A DNA stretch of 64,000 nt from Croceicoccus marinus. Its GTDB lineage: Bacteria > Pseudomonadota > Alphaproteobacteria > Sphingomonadales > Sphingomonadaceae. Every line of letters begins with the position of its first letter. Position 1 is the stretch's first letter. A model generated the notes under the pieces. The model saw only the letters and a list, made by a program, of their open reading frames with translations. It made no database searches and had not been told where the DNA came from. Shown piece by piece: positions 55,619 to 63,974 of the stretch. The stretch lies in contig NZ_CP019602.1 of the NCBI RefSeq assembly GCF_001661675.2, forward strand, positions 1,575,501-1,639,500, in the 5' to 3' direction. The position numbers and the translations under genes are program-made.

Positions 55619-56122
55619 ATGGCGGGCGAGCGGGCACACGCCTGCCCCGTTGGCGGCTCGCGCGGGCTGACCGATGGGGAGAAAGCACTGGTCGCATCGG
55701 TGTTCGGATCGGCCATCGATCCCGCACCGGTGACGATCCGGCGCGGCAAATGGTTCCCCCTGCAGCCGCGCAACACCGTGATGGCACCGTGCGGTCACAT
55801 CCATTTCCCGGCCGACCACGGGCTTTATTGCGACGATTTTGCCGACGGTTCGCTTCTGGCGCAGGGACTGTTCATCCACGAGATGACGCATGTCTGGCAG
55901 TCGCAGCAGCGCGGCAAATACTGGCTGGTGCTGATGCGTCACCCGTTCTGCCGCTATGACTACGCGGTTCGACCGGGCCAGCCGCTGCACCGCTATGGTA
56001 TCGAGCAGCAGGCCGAAATCGTTCGCCACGTGTTCCTGCTGCGCCGGGGATTCGCGTTGCGCGGTGCCCCGCCCCTTCTGCAGCTTGAGAGCATTCTGCC
56101 TTTCCGGCCTGCCAAGCCCTGA
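55619..56122 (+). CDS. Zincin-like protein with HExxH motif (vgr-related type)
   Basis: 167 residues. LFIHEMTHVWQSQQ contains a full HExxH motif, so a zinc-dependent hydrolase fold is likely, although the third ligand is not obvious; a late Glu/Gln pair (IEQQAEIVRH) could provide it. Similar sphingomonad proteins are annotated as vgr-related, but no type VI secretion genes lie nearby. No signal peptide is visible. ATG 55619 is preceded by AAGGG; a GTG one codon earlier is possible. It follows the copper chaperone by 13 bases. Confidence 0.68.
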   Translation: MAGERAHACPVGGSRGLTDGEKALVASVFGSAIDPAPVTIRRGKWFPLQPRNTVMAPCGHIHFPADHGLYCDDFADGSLLAQGLFIHEMTHVWQSQQRGKYWLVLMRHPFCRYDYAVRPGQPLHRYGIEQQAEIVRHVFLLRRGFALRGAPPLLQLESILPFRPAKP

Positions 56123-56252
56123 CTTCGCGCGGCGGTGCAACATTTGATACAGCCGTAAACTTTGATCGACAGGTAACATCCCTTGTAATAGAAGGGTTTT
56201 GTAACGGCCCCCAGCCAAAGCCGGGCCTTTCTGGCTGCGCGAGGGAGGCCGG

Positions 56253-57269
56253 GTGCGTATCAGCAGGACAGATTTCGTCGGCGCGTTCGAGACGCCGCTG
56301 CAGCGCGTGCTGGCGGGCATCGCGTTCGGCCTCGCCTGTTCGCTGGTGATGATCCTGCTGCGCGGGATCGTGAACCTGTGGGCGCCCACGTCCGGCCCCT
56401 TCGCGCTGGTCTATCCCACGATCCTCATCGCGACGCTCTATGGCCGCTGGCAGGCGGGGCTGGTCAGCTATGTCATCGGCTTCCTGTGGGCCTGGTGGCT
56501 TGTCCTTCCCGAAGCGCATTCGTTCCGGTTCGAGGTTGCGACCGATCCGTCGCGGGTGGCGATCAATGCGTGGAGCGCGATGATCGTGGTCATCCTTGCC
56601 GAGGCCTGGCGCCGCGCAGTGCGCGAGGCTGCCGTGGCCCGTGACCTCGAGATCAAGCGGCGCGACATGCTGATGGCCGAACTTGAGCATCGCACGAAGA
56701 ACAATTTCGCATTGGTCGCCAGCCTGCTCTCGCTGCAGAGGCGCCGCCTCGACAATCCCGCCGCCTCGGCCGCGCTGGACGAAGCGATCGGGCGCGTCAG
56801 CACCTTCGCGAGCGCATACGAGAACCTGGCCGCCGCGCATGGCGAAGGCGTCCAGGTCAGCATGAAGGATTATCTGAGCGAAGTGGTCCGCCGGATCGCA
56901 AGCGGCGTGTTCGACGATACGGTGCGGGTCGAGGCCCGGATCGACGATTGCTCGATGCCGCGGCAGACCGCAGTGGCGATCGGGCTGTTCACCAACGAAG
57001 CGCTGACCAACGCCGCGAAATATGCGTTTCCCGACGGGACTACCGGCCAGATCGATCTGTCATTCGTATGCGAAGGCGAAGCGTGGAAGCTGACCATTTC
57101 GGACAATGGCATCGGGGACGCGGGCCCGCGCATGGGCCGGTCGAACAATGCCCGCCCGGGACTGGGCACCGGCCTGATGAAAGCCTTCGCCCAGCAGGCG
57201 GAAGCCGATCATGACATCGTCATCGAAAATACGGGCCGCACGGTGACCCTGACCCGCTCAGCGCATTGA
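56253..57269 (+). CDS. Membrane sensor histidine kinase, HisKA_2 type
   Basis: 338 residues. An N-terminal DUF4118-like bundle of about four helices (roughly residues 18-118) senses an unknown signal; then the phospho-acceptor MAELEHRTKNNFALVASLLSL (His near residue 149) and an HATPase domain with NEALTNAAKYAFP (N box) and ISDNGIGDAGP (G1 box). This HisKA_2 arrangement is typical of kinases acting on PhyR or on stand-alone receivers in the general stress response. No cognate regulator is adjacent; the EcfG-controlled receiver at 9730 is a possible but unproven partner. GTG 56253 has GGAGG five bases upstream. Confidence 0.9.
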   Translation: MRISRTDFVGAFETPLQRVLAGIAFGLACSLVMILLRGIVNLWAPTSGPFALVYPTILIATLYGRWQAGLVSYVIGFLWAWWLVLPEAHSFRFEVATDPSRVAINAWSAMIVVILAEAWRRAVREAAVARDLEIKRRDMLMAELEHRTKNNFALVASLLSLQRRRLDNPAASAALDEAIGRVSTFASAYENLAAAHGEGVQVSMKDYLSEVVRRIASGVFDDTVRVEARIDDCSMPRQTAVAIGLFTNEALTNAAKYAFPDGTTGQIDLSFVCEGEAWKLTISDNGIGDAGPRMGRSNNARPGLGTGLMKAFAQQAEADHDIVIENTGRTVTLTRSAH

Positions 57270-57303
57270 GCGGGCCGGGCCAGCCCTGCGGCCCTGAACG
57301 CGA

Positions 57304-57567
57304 TCAATCGCGGCAGTCGTTATCCAGATAGCCTGCTTCGTTATATCCGTCGCAGCTGTCGTTCTTGTCGGTGAAATAGCCGATCGCGCCGCCCGCGGCA
57401 GCGCCCACGGCAGCAGCCGTACCGACATCGGCACCGGTCACGGCCCCGACACCGGCACCCGCGGCAGCACCCAGGCCGGCACCTTCCACGGCGTAGTTAT
57501 CGGCACAGGCGGCAGTGGCCAAGGCAGCACCGGCAATCAGCGGCAGGGACAATTTCTTGATGTTCAT
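57304..57567 (-). CDS. Small glycine-rich (glycine-zipper-like) envelope protein
   Basis: 87 residues: a signal sequence ending at ALATAAC (weak lipobox, Cys21), then GAGLGAAAGAGVGAVTGADV, a glycine-zipper pattern that can pack in membranes, and a C-terminal piece with two cysteines (DSCDGYNEAGYLDNDC). Many such alphaproteobacterial proteins are envelope-stress factors; the function of this one is unknown. ATG 57567 has GGAG seven bases upstream, but those bases lie in a 13-bp hairpin that could block ribosome access. Confidence 0.75.
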   Translation of the reverse strand: MNIKKLSLPLIAGAALATAACADNYAVEGAGLGAAAGAGVGAVTGADVGTAAAVGAAAGGAIGYFTDKNDSCDGYNEAGYLDNDCRD

Positions 57568-57574
57568 GGCAATT

Positions 57575-57608
57575 CTCCGCATCGAGTGATTGCCGACTCA
57601 ATGCGGAG
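57575..57608 (-). promoter_or_regulatory. Hairpin or operator covering the Shine-Dalgarno of the glycine-rich gene
   Basis: In the minus-strand direction CTCCGCATTGAGT (57608-57596) pairs with ACTCGATGCGGAG (57587-57575) over an eight-base loop: 13 pairs with one U-G. The 3' arm includes the GGAG of the ribosome-binding site. GGAAC-N17-CATT further upstream (57625-57600) resembles an EcfG promoter with one mismatch; if that is used, transcription would start inside the repeat and it would act as a DNA operator instead. Confidence 0.55.
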
Positions 57609-57693
57609 AGTAGCCAAGACGTTCCCGCGCCTCGCCCCGTCCGCGACCAGATGTGATGCTGGGCAGACGACGCGAGCGGCAATCGCGCAGGCG

Positions 57694-58275
57694 TCAGTCG
57701 GGCTTTTTCGCCACGCCCACCATCGCGGGCCGTAGCAGGCGGTCCTTGATCATGTAACCCGCCTGCATCTCCTGCACCACGGTGCCGGGTTCGACCTCGT
57801 TGGTCGGAATCTCGATCATCGCCTGGTGCTGGTTGGGGTCGAGCGGCAGGCCCTTGGCGGCAATCCGGCTGATGCCGTGCGATGCGAACACCTTGTCGAT
57901 CTCGCGCCCGGTCGCCTCGATCCCGGCGATCAGGCCCTTCCACTTTTCGTCATCGCGCAGATCGGCAGGAATGGCGTCGAGCGCGCGCGAAAGATTGTCG
58001 GACACCGACAGGATGTCGCGGGCAAAGCCGGTCGCGGCATAGGCGCGCGCATCGGCGATCTCCTTCTCCATCCGGCGGCGCAGGTTCTGCGTGTCGGCAC
58101 GGGCATACAGCACCTGCTGCTTCGCCTCGTCCAACTCGGCACCCAGCTTGACCAGCGCGTCATCCACGCTTTCCTCGTCGGCCTCGCCTTGCTGGTCGTC
58201 GCGGTCAATCATGTCTTCGGGAACGCCCTTCAGTTCGTTCTCGGCTGCTTCGTCGCGCGTTCTGTCGTCGCTCAT
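57694..58275 (-). CDS. grpE: Nucleotide exchange factor GrpE
   Basis: Releases ADP from DnaK. 193 residues: an acidic N-terminus, a long coiled coil (about residues 40-80) and the beta-domain segment HQAMIEIPTNEVEPGTVVQEMQAGYMIKDRLLRPAMV. ATG 58275 is chosen because upstream sequence in this frame lacks family character. It follows hrcA by 71 bases, an hrcA-grpE order common in alphaproteobacteria, while dnaK-dnaJ is 3 kb away. Confidence 0.94.
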   Translation of the reverse strand: MSDDRTRDEAAENELKGVPEDMIDRDDQQGEADEESVDDALVKLGAELDEAKQQVLYARADTQNLRRRMEKEIADARAYAATGFARDILSVSDNLSRALDAIPADLRDDEKWKGLIAGIEATGREIDKVFASHGISRIAAKGLPLDPNQHQAMIEIPTNEVEPGTVVQEMQAGYMIKDRLLRPAMVGVAKKPD

Positions 58276-58346
58276 GGCGCTGTATCTGTCCTGACTGTCT
58301 CGAAAAAGGTCTCTCGCCAAACCGGCCGCCACGGGAAACGATCCCT

Positions 58347-59408
58347 TCAGCGTCCCGAATGGCCCGCACGCGCGTCCAGGCTGAGGCCAAGGCTGCGCGC
58401 GGTGAAATCCACCATGGGGACGAGCCGCGCGTAATTCAACCGCGTCGGCCCGATCACCCCGACCACGCCGATCACTTTCCCCTCGCGGTCGCGATAGGGC
58501 GATGCGATCACCGACGACCCGGAAAGCGAGAAAAGCTTGTTTTCGGACCCGATGAAGATGCGCGCCCCGTCGGCGTCGCGCGCATTGTCCAGAAGCGCGG
58601 CGACCTGTTCCGACCGTTCGATGTCGTCGATCAGCATGCGCACGCGTTCAAGATCGCCCATCGCGACTTCGTCCAGCAGGTTCGCCTGCCCCCGCACGAT
58701 CAGCACCGGGCGGCGCGCCGCATCCTCGCTCCACACGGCCAGTCCGCGTTCGACCAGGTCGCGCGCGGCGGCGTCCAGCTCGGCCCGCTCGCTGGCGATC
58801 TCGCGGTGCATGGCGCGCGCGGCTTCCGCCAGGGTGCGCCCCTGCAGGCGCGCGGTGATGTAGTTGGCGGCTTGCTCAAGCGCGGCCGGATCGGTGCCGC
58901 TAGCCAGCGGAACGACGCGGTTCTCGACATCGCCGTCCTCTCCCACCAGCACCGCCAGCGCCCGGTCATCGCCCAGCGGTACGATGCTCATCTGCTGCAG
59001 GCGCGGTTCGCGCGCGGGCACCATCACCACGCCCGCACAGGCCGACAGGCTGGACAAGAGCGCGGACGTGCGTGCCAGCGCCGTCTCGACCGGGCCGGAG
59101 CCGGACAATTCCCGTTCGATCACCGCGCGTTCGGCGGCGCTGGGTTCGGCCACCTGCATCATGCCGTCGACGAACAGCCGCAAGCCCGTCTCGGTCGGCA
59201 GGCGCCCCGCGCTGGTATGCGGCGCGGCCAGCAGCCCCAGCCGCTCCAGATCCGCCATCACCGACCGGATCGATGCGGGCGACAGGTCCAGCCCGCCCGC
59301 CAGCGTCTTCGACCCCACCGGCTGCCCGTCGCCCAGATAGCCCTCCACGACGAGACGGAATATCTCGCGCGCACGGTCCGACAGTTCGAGAAGCGGTGGG
59401 CTGGGCAT
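58347..59408 (-). CDS. hrcA: Heat-inducible transcription repressor HrcA
   Basis: 353 residues: winged helix-turn-helix (about residues 8-70; IFRLVVEGYLGDGQPVGSKT), an inserted dimerisation domain and the C-terminal HrcA domain with VIGVVGVIGPTRLNYARL. HrcA represses groESL through CIRCE elements. No CIRCE sequence was seen upstream of dnaK, hrcA or grpE, so its targets probably lie elsewhere. It diverges from rph. Confidence 0.94.
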   Translation of the reverse strand: MPSPPLLELSDRAREIFRLVVEGYLGDGQPVGSKTLAGGLDLSPASIRSVMADLERLGLLAAPHTSAGRLPTETGLRLFVDGMMQVAEPSAAERAVIERELSGSGPVETALARTSALLSSLSACAGVVMVPAREPRLQQMSIVPLGDDRALAVLVGEDGDVENRVVPLASGTDPAALEQAANYITARLQGRTLAEAARAMHREIASERAELDAAARDLVERGLAVWSEDAARRPVLIVRGQANLLDEVAMGDLERVRMLIDDIERSEQVAALLDNARDADGARIFIGSENKLFSLSGSSVIASPYRDREGKVIGVVGVIGPTRLNYARLVPMVDFTARSLGLSLDARAGHSGR

Positions 59409-59549
59409 GGGGATGATCTAGGTCGTGCGGCCCCTGCGCTCAACCGGAATCGATGATCGGGGCACGGGCACCCATTCCCGTCTTGCACCGCGCGGGCAAA
59501 ACTTTCACAGGGGCGGCCGGAATTGAACACGAACTGCAAAGGTATTCCC

Positions 59550-60269
59550 ATGCGCCCATCCGGCCGCGCCGCCGACCAAATGCGGACCATCTCGATCGAG
59601 ACCGGCTTCACCAGGCATGCCGAGGGCTCGGTCCTCGTCAGCTTTGGCGACACCAAGGTGCTGTGCACCGCCAGCGTCGAGGAGCGGGTGCCGCCGTTCA
59701 TGCGCGGCAAGGGCGAAGGCTGGGTAACGGGCGAATATTCGATGCTGCCCCGCGCCACCCACACGCGCGGCAGCCGCGAGGCGGCCAAGGGCAAGCAGTC
59801 GGGCCGCACGCAGGAAATCCAGCGCCTGATCGGGCGTTCGCTGCGCTCGGTGACCGACCTCAGGAAACTGGGCGAGCGGCAGATCACGCTGGACTGCGAC
59901 GTGCTCCAGGCCGACGGCGGCACGCGCACCGCCGCGATCAGCGGCGCATGGGTCGCGCTGCGCCTTGCGGTCCAGGGGCTGATGAAATCGGGCGCGATCA
60001 AGGACGATCCGCTGACCCGCAAGATCGCTGCGGTGTCCTGCGGCATCTGCAACGGCACCCCGGTCCTCGACCTCGACTATGCCGAGGATTCGAGCGCCGA
60101 TGCCGATGCCAATTTCGTGCTGATCGAGGGCGGCCACATCGCCGAGGTCCAGGCCACCGCCGAAGGCTCGACCTATGACGAGGAGCAGCTCCTGCGCCTC
60201 CTGCGCCTCGCCCGCACCGGCTGCGACGAGATCTTCCGCGCGCAGGCCGCGGCGGTCGCCGGCGCATGA
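59550..60269 (+). CDS. rph: Ribonuclease PH
   Basis: Phosphorolytic 3' exonuclease for tRNA maturation. 239 residues. The N-terminal [11 protein letters not shown], the phosphate-binding [13 protein letters not shown], the catalytic [16 protein letters not shown] and the LLIEGG-like C-terminal half are conserved. ATG 59550 has AAAGG eight bases upstream. Its stop overlaps the rdgB start by four bases (ATGA). Confidence 0.95.
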   Translation: MRPSGRAADQMRTISIETGFTRHAEGSVLVSFGDTKVLCTASVEERVPPFMRGKGEGWVTGEYSMLPRATHTRGSREAAKGKQSGRTQEIQRLIGRSLRSVTDLRKLGERQITLDCDVLQADGGTRTAAISGAWVALRLAVQGLMKSGAIKDDPLTRKIAAVSCGICNGTPVLDLDYAEDSSADADANFVLIEGGHIAEVQATAEGSTYDEEQLLRLLRLARTGCDEIFRAQAAAVAGA

Positions 60270-60901
60270 CGGACGCTCCCCGCCTCGGTTCCGGTTCGCT
60301 GGTCATCGCCACGCATAACGCGGGCAAGCTGAAGGAAATTTCGGCCCTGCTGGCGCCCTATGGCATGAACTGCATCTCGGCAGGCTCACTGGGCCTGCCG
60401 GAACCGGCCGAGACGGGAAATACTTTCGCCGAAAACGCGCTGATCAAGGCGCGCGCGGCGGCGGAAGCGTCGCAGATCGCGGCGCTTGCGGACGATAGCG
60501 GCCTTTCGGTCGACGCGCTGGGCGGCAGGCCGGGCGTCTACACCGCCGACTGGGCGCAGCGGCAATGGTTCGAAGGCGATCCGGGCCGCGACTGGTACAT
60601 GGCCATGGGCAAGGTCGAAGGGCTGCTGGCCGAGCAAGGCCCTGATGTCGACCGCAGCGCCCATTTCTCATGCACGCTGGCGATCGCCTGGCCCGACGGG
60701 CGGCACGCCGTGTACGAGGGTCGCGTCGAAGGGTCGCTGACATGGCCGCCGCGCGGTGCGTTGGGCTTCGGCTATGACCCGGTGTTCGTACCCGCGGGAC
60801 GCGAGCAGACCTTTGCCGAGATCGACCCGGACGAAAAGCACGCGATCAGCCACCGCGCCGATGCGTTCGCAAAGCTGGTTGCCGAGCAGTTCGGCGCCTG
60901 A
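60266..60901 (+). CDS. rdgB: dITP/XTP pyrophosphatase (RdgB/HAM1)
   Basis: Hydrolyses dITP and XTP to keep deaminated bases out of DNA. 211 residues. [12 protein letters not shown] at the start, [19 protein letters not shown], the [13 protein letters not shown] motif and the C-terminal [10 protein letters not shown] are all intact. The gene is coupled to rph. In many relatives hemW follows directly; here three other genes intervene. Confidence 0.95.
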   Translation: MTDAPRLGSGSLVIATHNAGKLKEISALLAPYGMNCISAGSLGLPEPAETGNTFAENALIKARAAAEASQIAALADDSGLSVDALGGRPGVYTADWAQRQWFEGDPGRDWYMAMGKVEGLLAEQGPDVDRSAHFSCTLAIAWPDGRHAVYEGRVEGSLTWPPRGALGFGYDPVFVPAGREQTFAEIDPDEKHAISHRADAFAKLVAEQFGA

Positions 60902-61014
60902 TCGGTTCGCTCCCCGCAGGCCGGCGAACTTGCCGCCAAGACCCCGGCGTTAAGAGAATCTCAATAACCGCACCCGCACAATTCCCCCAGAAATCTCGAG
61001 TTCAGGAGATTTGC

Positions 61015-61374
61015 GTGGGTCGTCTCAAAATCACCCCGATCATCGACCAGCAGGCCATCAAGGCGCGCTGCCGCTATCGCATGGGAACGGGAGTCTCATT
61101 CCCCGCCAACCTGGTCGAGCTGACACAGGAAGGCGCCCGGATCGAGGGGATTTCCCGCCAGCTGGGTCCACGGGACAAGCTGACCATCTCGTTCGGCGGC
61201 CTGTCCGCGATCGACGCCGAGGTGCAATGGATCGAGCGTGGTCAGGCGGCGCATCTGCGCTTCATCAACCCGCTCTATCCCGCGGTGCACACCTTTGTGC
61301 TGGCCCGCCTGCGCGGCGCGCATTTCGAAGTGCGCCGCCCCAAGCCCAAGCCCGTCTTCCGCGCCTGCTGCTGA
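61015..61374 (+). CDS. PilZ-like protein with partly degenerate c-di-GMP motif
   Basis: 119 residues. R18-C-R-Y-R22 fits the RxxxR half of the PilZ motif, but the second half reads ELTQEG instead of (D/N)xSxxG, so c-di-GMP binding is uncertain. The strand pattern DKLTISFGGLSAIDAEVQW and HLRFINPLYP is PilZ-like. It may be a non-binding PilZ partner protein. GTG 61015 has AGGAGAT five bases upstream. It is not obviously linked to the intact PilZ protein at 25.5 kb. Confidence 0.75.
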   Translation: MGRLKITPIIDQQAIKARCRYRMGTGVSFPANLVELTQEGARIEGISRQLGPRDKLTISFGGLSAIDAEVQWIERGQAAHLRFINPLYPAVHTFVLARLRGAHFEVRRPKPKPVFRACC

Positions 61375-61447
61375 CCGCCGCTCTGGCGCGGCAGGGCCGC
61401 ATCGGCTAGGCGAACCTCCTGCCTGAAACGGGGAGGAAGGCCGGAGG

Positions 61448-62185
61448 ATGTGCGTTGCTGCCGTGGCATGGGACTGCCACCCGGACCTGCTGCTTGTCGC
61501 CATCGCCAATCGCGACGAGTTTCACGAAAGGCCGACCGCCCCTCTTGCCCGCTGGAGCGATGCGGCCGATGTCATCGCCGGACGCGACCTGCGCGGCGGC
61601 GGAACCTGGCTCGGCGTGTCGGAGGCAGGGCATTTCGCGTTGCTGACCAATTTCCGCGATCCGCAAGGCTTTGCTCACGGCAGGCCGTCGCGCGGCGCGG
61701 TGGTGACCGATCTGCTGGCAGGCAGGACCCCCGCGCGGATGGATGCCATGAACCCGCTCAACGCCTTCCATGCCGCAGCCGGCGGGGCGCGCTTCCTCAC
61801 CAACCATCCCGAACGCCTGGACCAGCCGCTGCCGGGCGGCATTCACGGCCTGTCGAACGGCCCGTTCGCCGCGCCATGGCCCAAGACCGCACAGCTATGC
61901 AGCGACCTGGGCATCTGGCTTTCGGGCGATGACCGCGACATAGAACCTTTGTTCGCGGCGCTGCGTGCGGAAAGGCCGCGACCGGCGGACCCCGCCCCGA
62001 TGCACTCGCCCGAGCCCGACTATGCGCCCGTGTTCATCGCAAATCCCCGCTATGGCACCCGCTGCAGCACCGTCGTCACCATCACGCGCGGCGGTTCGGG
62101 CCAGATCGCGGAGCGCAGCTTCGATGCCGCTGCAAACCCCGTCGACACGCGCCGCATCGCCTTTCGCTGGCCGGCGCCGGGCTAG
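61448..62185 (+). CDS. NRDE family protein (TANGO2-like)
   Basis: 245 residues. MCVAAVAWDCHPDLLLVAIANRDEFHERPTAPLARW is the family start, with the NRDE motif near residue 21 and a GRDLRGGGTWLGVSE block. TANGO2 homologues are implicated in heme or lipid handling in eukaryotes; the bacterial function is unknown. It lies 446 bases upstream of hemW, and heme-related context is possible but not shown. The stop shares a CTAG with the convergent CAP gene. Confidence 0.85.
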   Translation: MCVAAVAWDCHPDLLLVAIANRDEFHERPTAPLARWSDAADVIAGRDLRGGGTWLGVSEAGHFALLTNFRDPQGFAHGRPSRGAVVTDLLAGRTPARMDAMNPLNAFHAAAGGARFLTNHPERLDQPLPGGIHGLSNGPFAAPWPKTAQLCSDLGIWLSGDDRDIEPLFAALRAERPRPADPAPMHSPEPDYAPVFIANPRYGTRCSTVVTITRGGSGQIAERSFDAAANPVDTRRIAFRWPAPG

Positions 62186-62748
62186 AGCACCGGCTGCCCC
62201 ATGACATTTCCCGCGGGCCAGTAACGGCAGACCAGCCAGTCCTGACCGCCACCAGCGGCCACCGCGCAGCCGACCCTTTCGGTATCGCGCCAGATCAGCT
62301 GGGTATAATGCCCGACGTCGCGCCACTGGCCCGTGGCGGAGACGTCGGGAAAGCTCTCACGCTGGAAATGGCGCTTTTCGTCGATGAAGGTGCCGATCAT
62401 CTCCTCGGCGGTGTAATAACGCTCGGTTCCGCGCCACAGGTTCTCGCCCGCCCCGCGCCGGGCGGACGGATCGGCGTGGTCCATGCTTTGCCTTCGCGCC
62501 AGCTCGGCGGCCCATTGCCCGGCTTCGGCGGCGAGCTGCGGATCCCATTCCAGCGGGGGCACGCCGACGCGGTCCCGCTCGTCATTATGGGCGGCCAGCA
62601 GACGCTGTGCAAAGCTGCCGGCAGGTACGCTCTCGACGCGCGGATATTTGTCCGAATAGCCCCATTGCTGCTGCGCCGATGCGGGCAGCGCCGCCGCCGC
62701 GACCACCATGCCCAAGGCGGTCAATCCCGCTGCGATCCCGTGCTTCAT
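62182..62748 (-). CDS. Secreted CAP-domain (SCP/PR1-like) protein
   Basis: 188 residues with a signal peptide ending at ALPASAQ. The CAP fold is seen in LLAAHNDERDRVGVPPLEWD, a HADPSARRGAGENLWRG block and the active-cavity GHYTQLIWRDTERVGCAVA, which contains the conserved histidines and cysteines. Bacterial CAP proteins are secreted and of diverse, often unknown, function. ATG 62748 has AGGG eight bases upstream. Confidence 0.87.
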   Translation of the reverse strand: MKHGIAAGLTALGMVVAAAALPASAQQQWGYSDKYPRVESVPAGSFAQRLLAAHNDERDRVGVPPLEWDPQLAAEAGQWAAELARRQSMDHADPSARRGAGENLWRGTERYYTAEEMIGTFIDEKRHFQRESFPDVSATGQWRDVGHYTQLIWRDTERVGCAVAAGGGQDWLVCRYWPAGNVMGQPVL

Positions 62749-62819
62749 CTGTCGATCCCTGTGCGTTGGTCCTGTCACCAAGCTTGACTTGCAGCGCTGA
62801 ACAGGTGCTGAAACGCCGC

Positions 62820-63974
62820 ATGGCGCTGGCGCTCTACATCCATTGGCCTTTCTGCCTGAAGAAATGCCCCTATTGCGACTTCAACAGCCACGTCCGCAGC
62901 GGCGTCGACATCGGGGCATGGGAAGCGGCGCTGCTGGCCGACATGGCGCATGAGCGCGAGGCGACCGGCCCGGATCCGCTGACATCGATCTTCTTCGGCG
63001 GCGGCACGCCTTCGCTGATGCCGCCCGCGCTGGTGGAACGGCTGATCGCGCAAGCGACCCGCCTGTGGACCCCCGCCCCCGGCCTTGAGATTACGCTGGA
63101 GGCCAATCCCTCCTCGGTCGAGGCGGCGGCCTTCGGCGATCTTGCGCGCGCTGGCGTCAACCGCGTGTCACTGGGCCTGCAGAGCCTGAACGATGAAGCA
63201 TTGCGATTCCTTGGCCGCCTGCACGATGCCCGCGAGGGCACCGCCGCGCTGGAAGTGGCGCAGAATGCGTTCGAACGCGTCAGCTTCGACCTGATCTACG
63301 CCCGCCCCGGCCAGAGCGCCGCCGAATGGCAGGTGGAACTGGCGCGCGCGCTGGCATTCGGGACGGGGCATCTCTCGCTCTACCAGCTGACGATCGAGCC
63401 GGGGACGCGCTTTGCCACCGATCATCGGCTTGGCCGCTTCGCCCTGCCCGAAGACGACCTGGCCGCCGATATCTTCACGCTTACCCGCGACATGACGGCA
63501 GCGGCGGGTCTGCCAGCCTATGAAGTCAGCAACCATGCTCGCCCCGGCGAGGAGAGCCGCCACAACCTGACCTATTGGCGCTATGGCGATTATGTCGGCA
63601 TCGGCCCCGGCGCACATGGCAGGCGCCGATCGGTGGCGACGCAGCGCCATCGCAAGCCCGAAAACTACCTCTCGGCCTGCACCCGCAACGGCCACGGCAT
63701 GTCCGAAAGCCGCCCGCTGGCCGCATCCGAACAGGCATCCGAAGCGCTGATGATGGGGCTGAGGCTGGAGGAAGGCGTCGATCTGGCGCAGATGGCGCAC
63801 CGCTTCGGCCTGCCGGGGGACGCGCTGATCGATGCGGACAAGGCGCGCTTTTACCGGGGGCTTGGCATGATCGAGCGCGATGGCCCACGTCTGCGGGTCG
63901 CGCCGCAGGGCATGGTGCTGCTCGACGCCTTGCTGGGCGAGCTTGTTTCCGCCGAATTGCTGGCCGCGACATGA
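62820..63974 (+). CDS. hemW: Heme chaperone HemW (radical SAM)
   Basis: 384 residues. The radical SAM cluster motif CLKKCPYCDF (CxxxCxxC) lies near residue 11, followed by FFGGGTPSLMPP and the HemW-type helical C-terminus with LMMGLRLEEGVDLA. HemW is related to coproporphyrinogen III oxidase HemN but acts in heme delivery; this short form without a HemN-specific C-terminal extension is HemW. ATG 62820 is adopted; GTG 62805 is possible. Its stop overlaps an ATG that opens the next frame. Confidence 0.92.
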   Translation: MALALYIHWPFCLKKCPYCDFNSHVRSGVDIGAWEAALLADMAHEREATGPDPLTSIFFGGGTPSLMPPALVERLIAQATRLWTPAPGLEITLEANPSSVEAAAFGDLARAGVNRVSLGLQSLNDEALRFLGRLHDAREGTAALEVAQNAFERVSFDLIYARPGQSAAEWQVELARALAFGTGHLSLYQLTIEPGTRFATDHRLGRFALPEDDLAADIFTLTRDMTAAAGLPAYEVSNHARPGEESRHNLTYWRYGDYVGIGPGAHGRRRSVATQRHRKPENYLSACTRNGHGMSESRPLAASEQASEALMMGLRLEEGVDLAQMAHRFGLPGDALIDADKARFYRGLGMIERDGPRLRVAPQGMVLLDALLGELVSAELLAAT

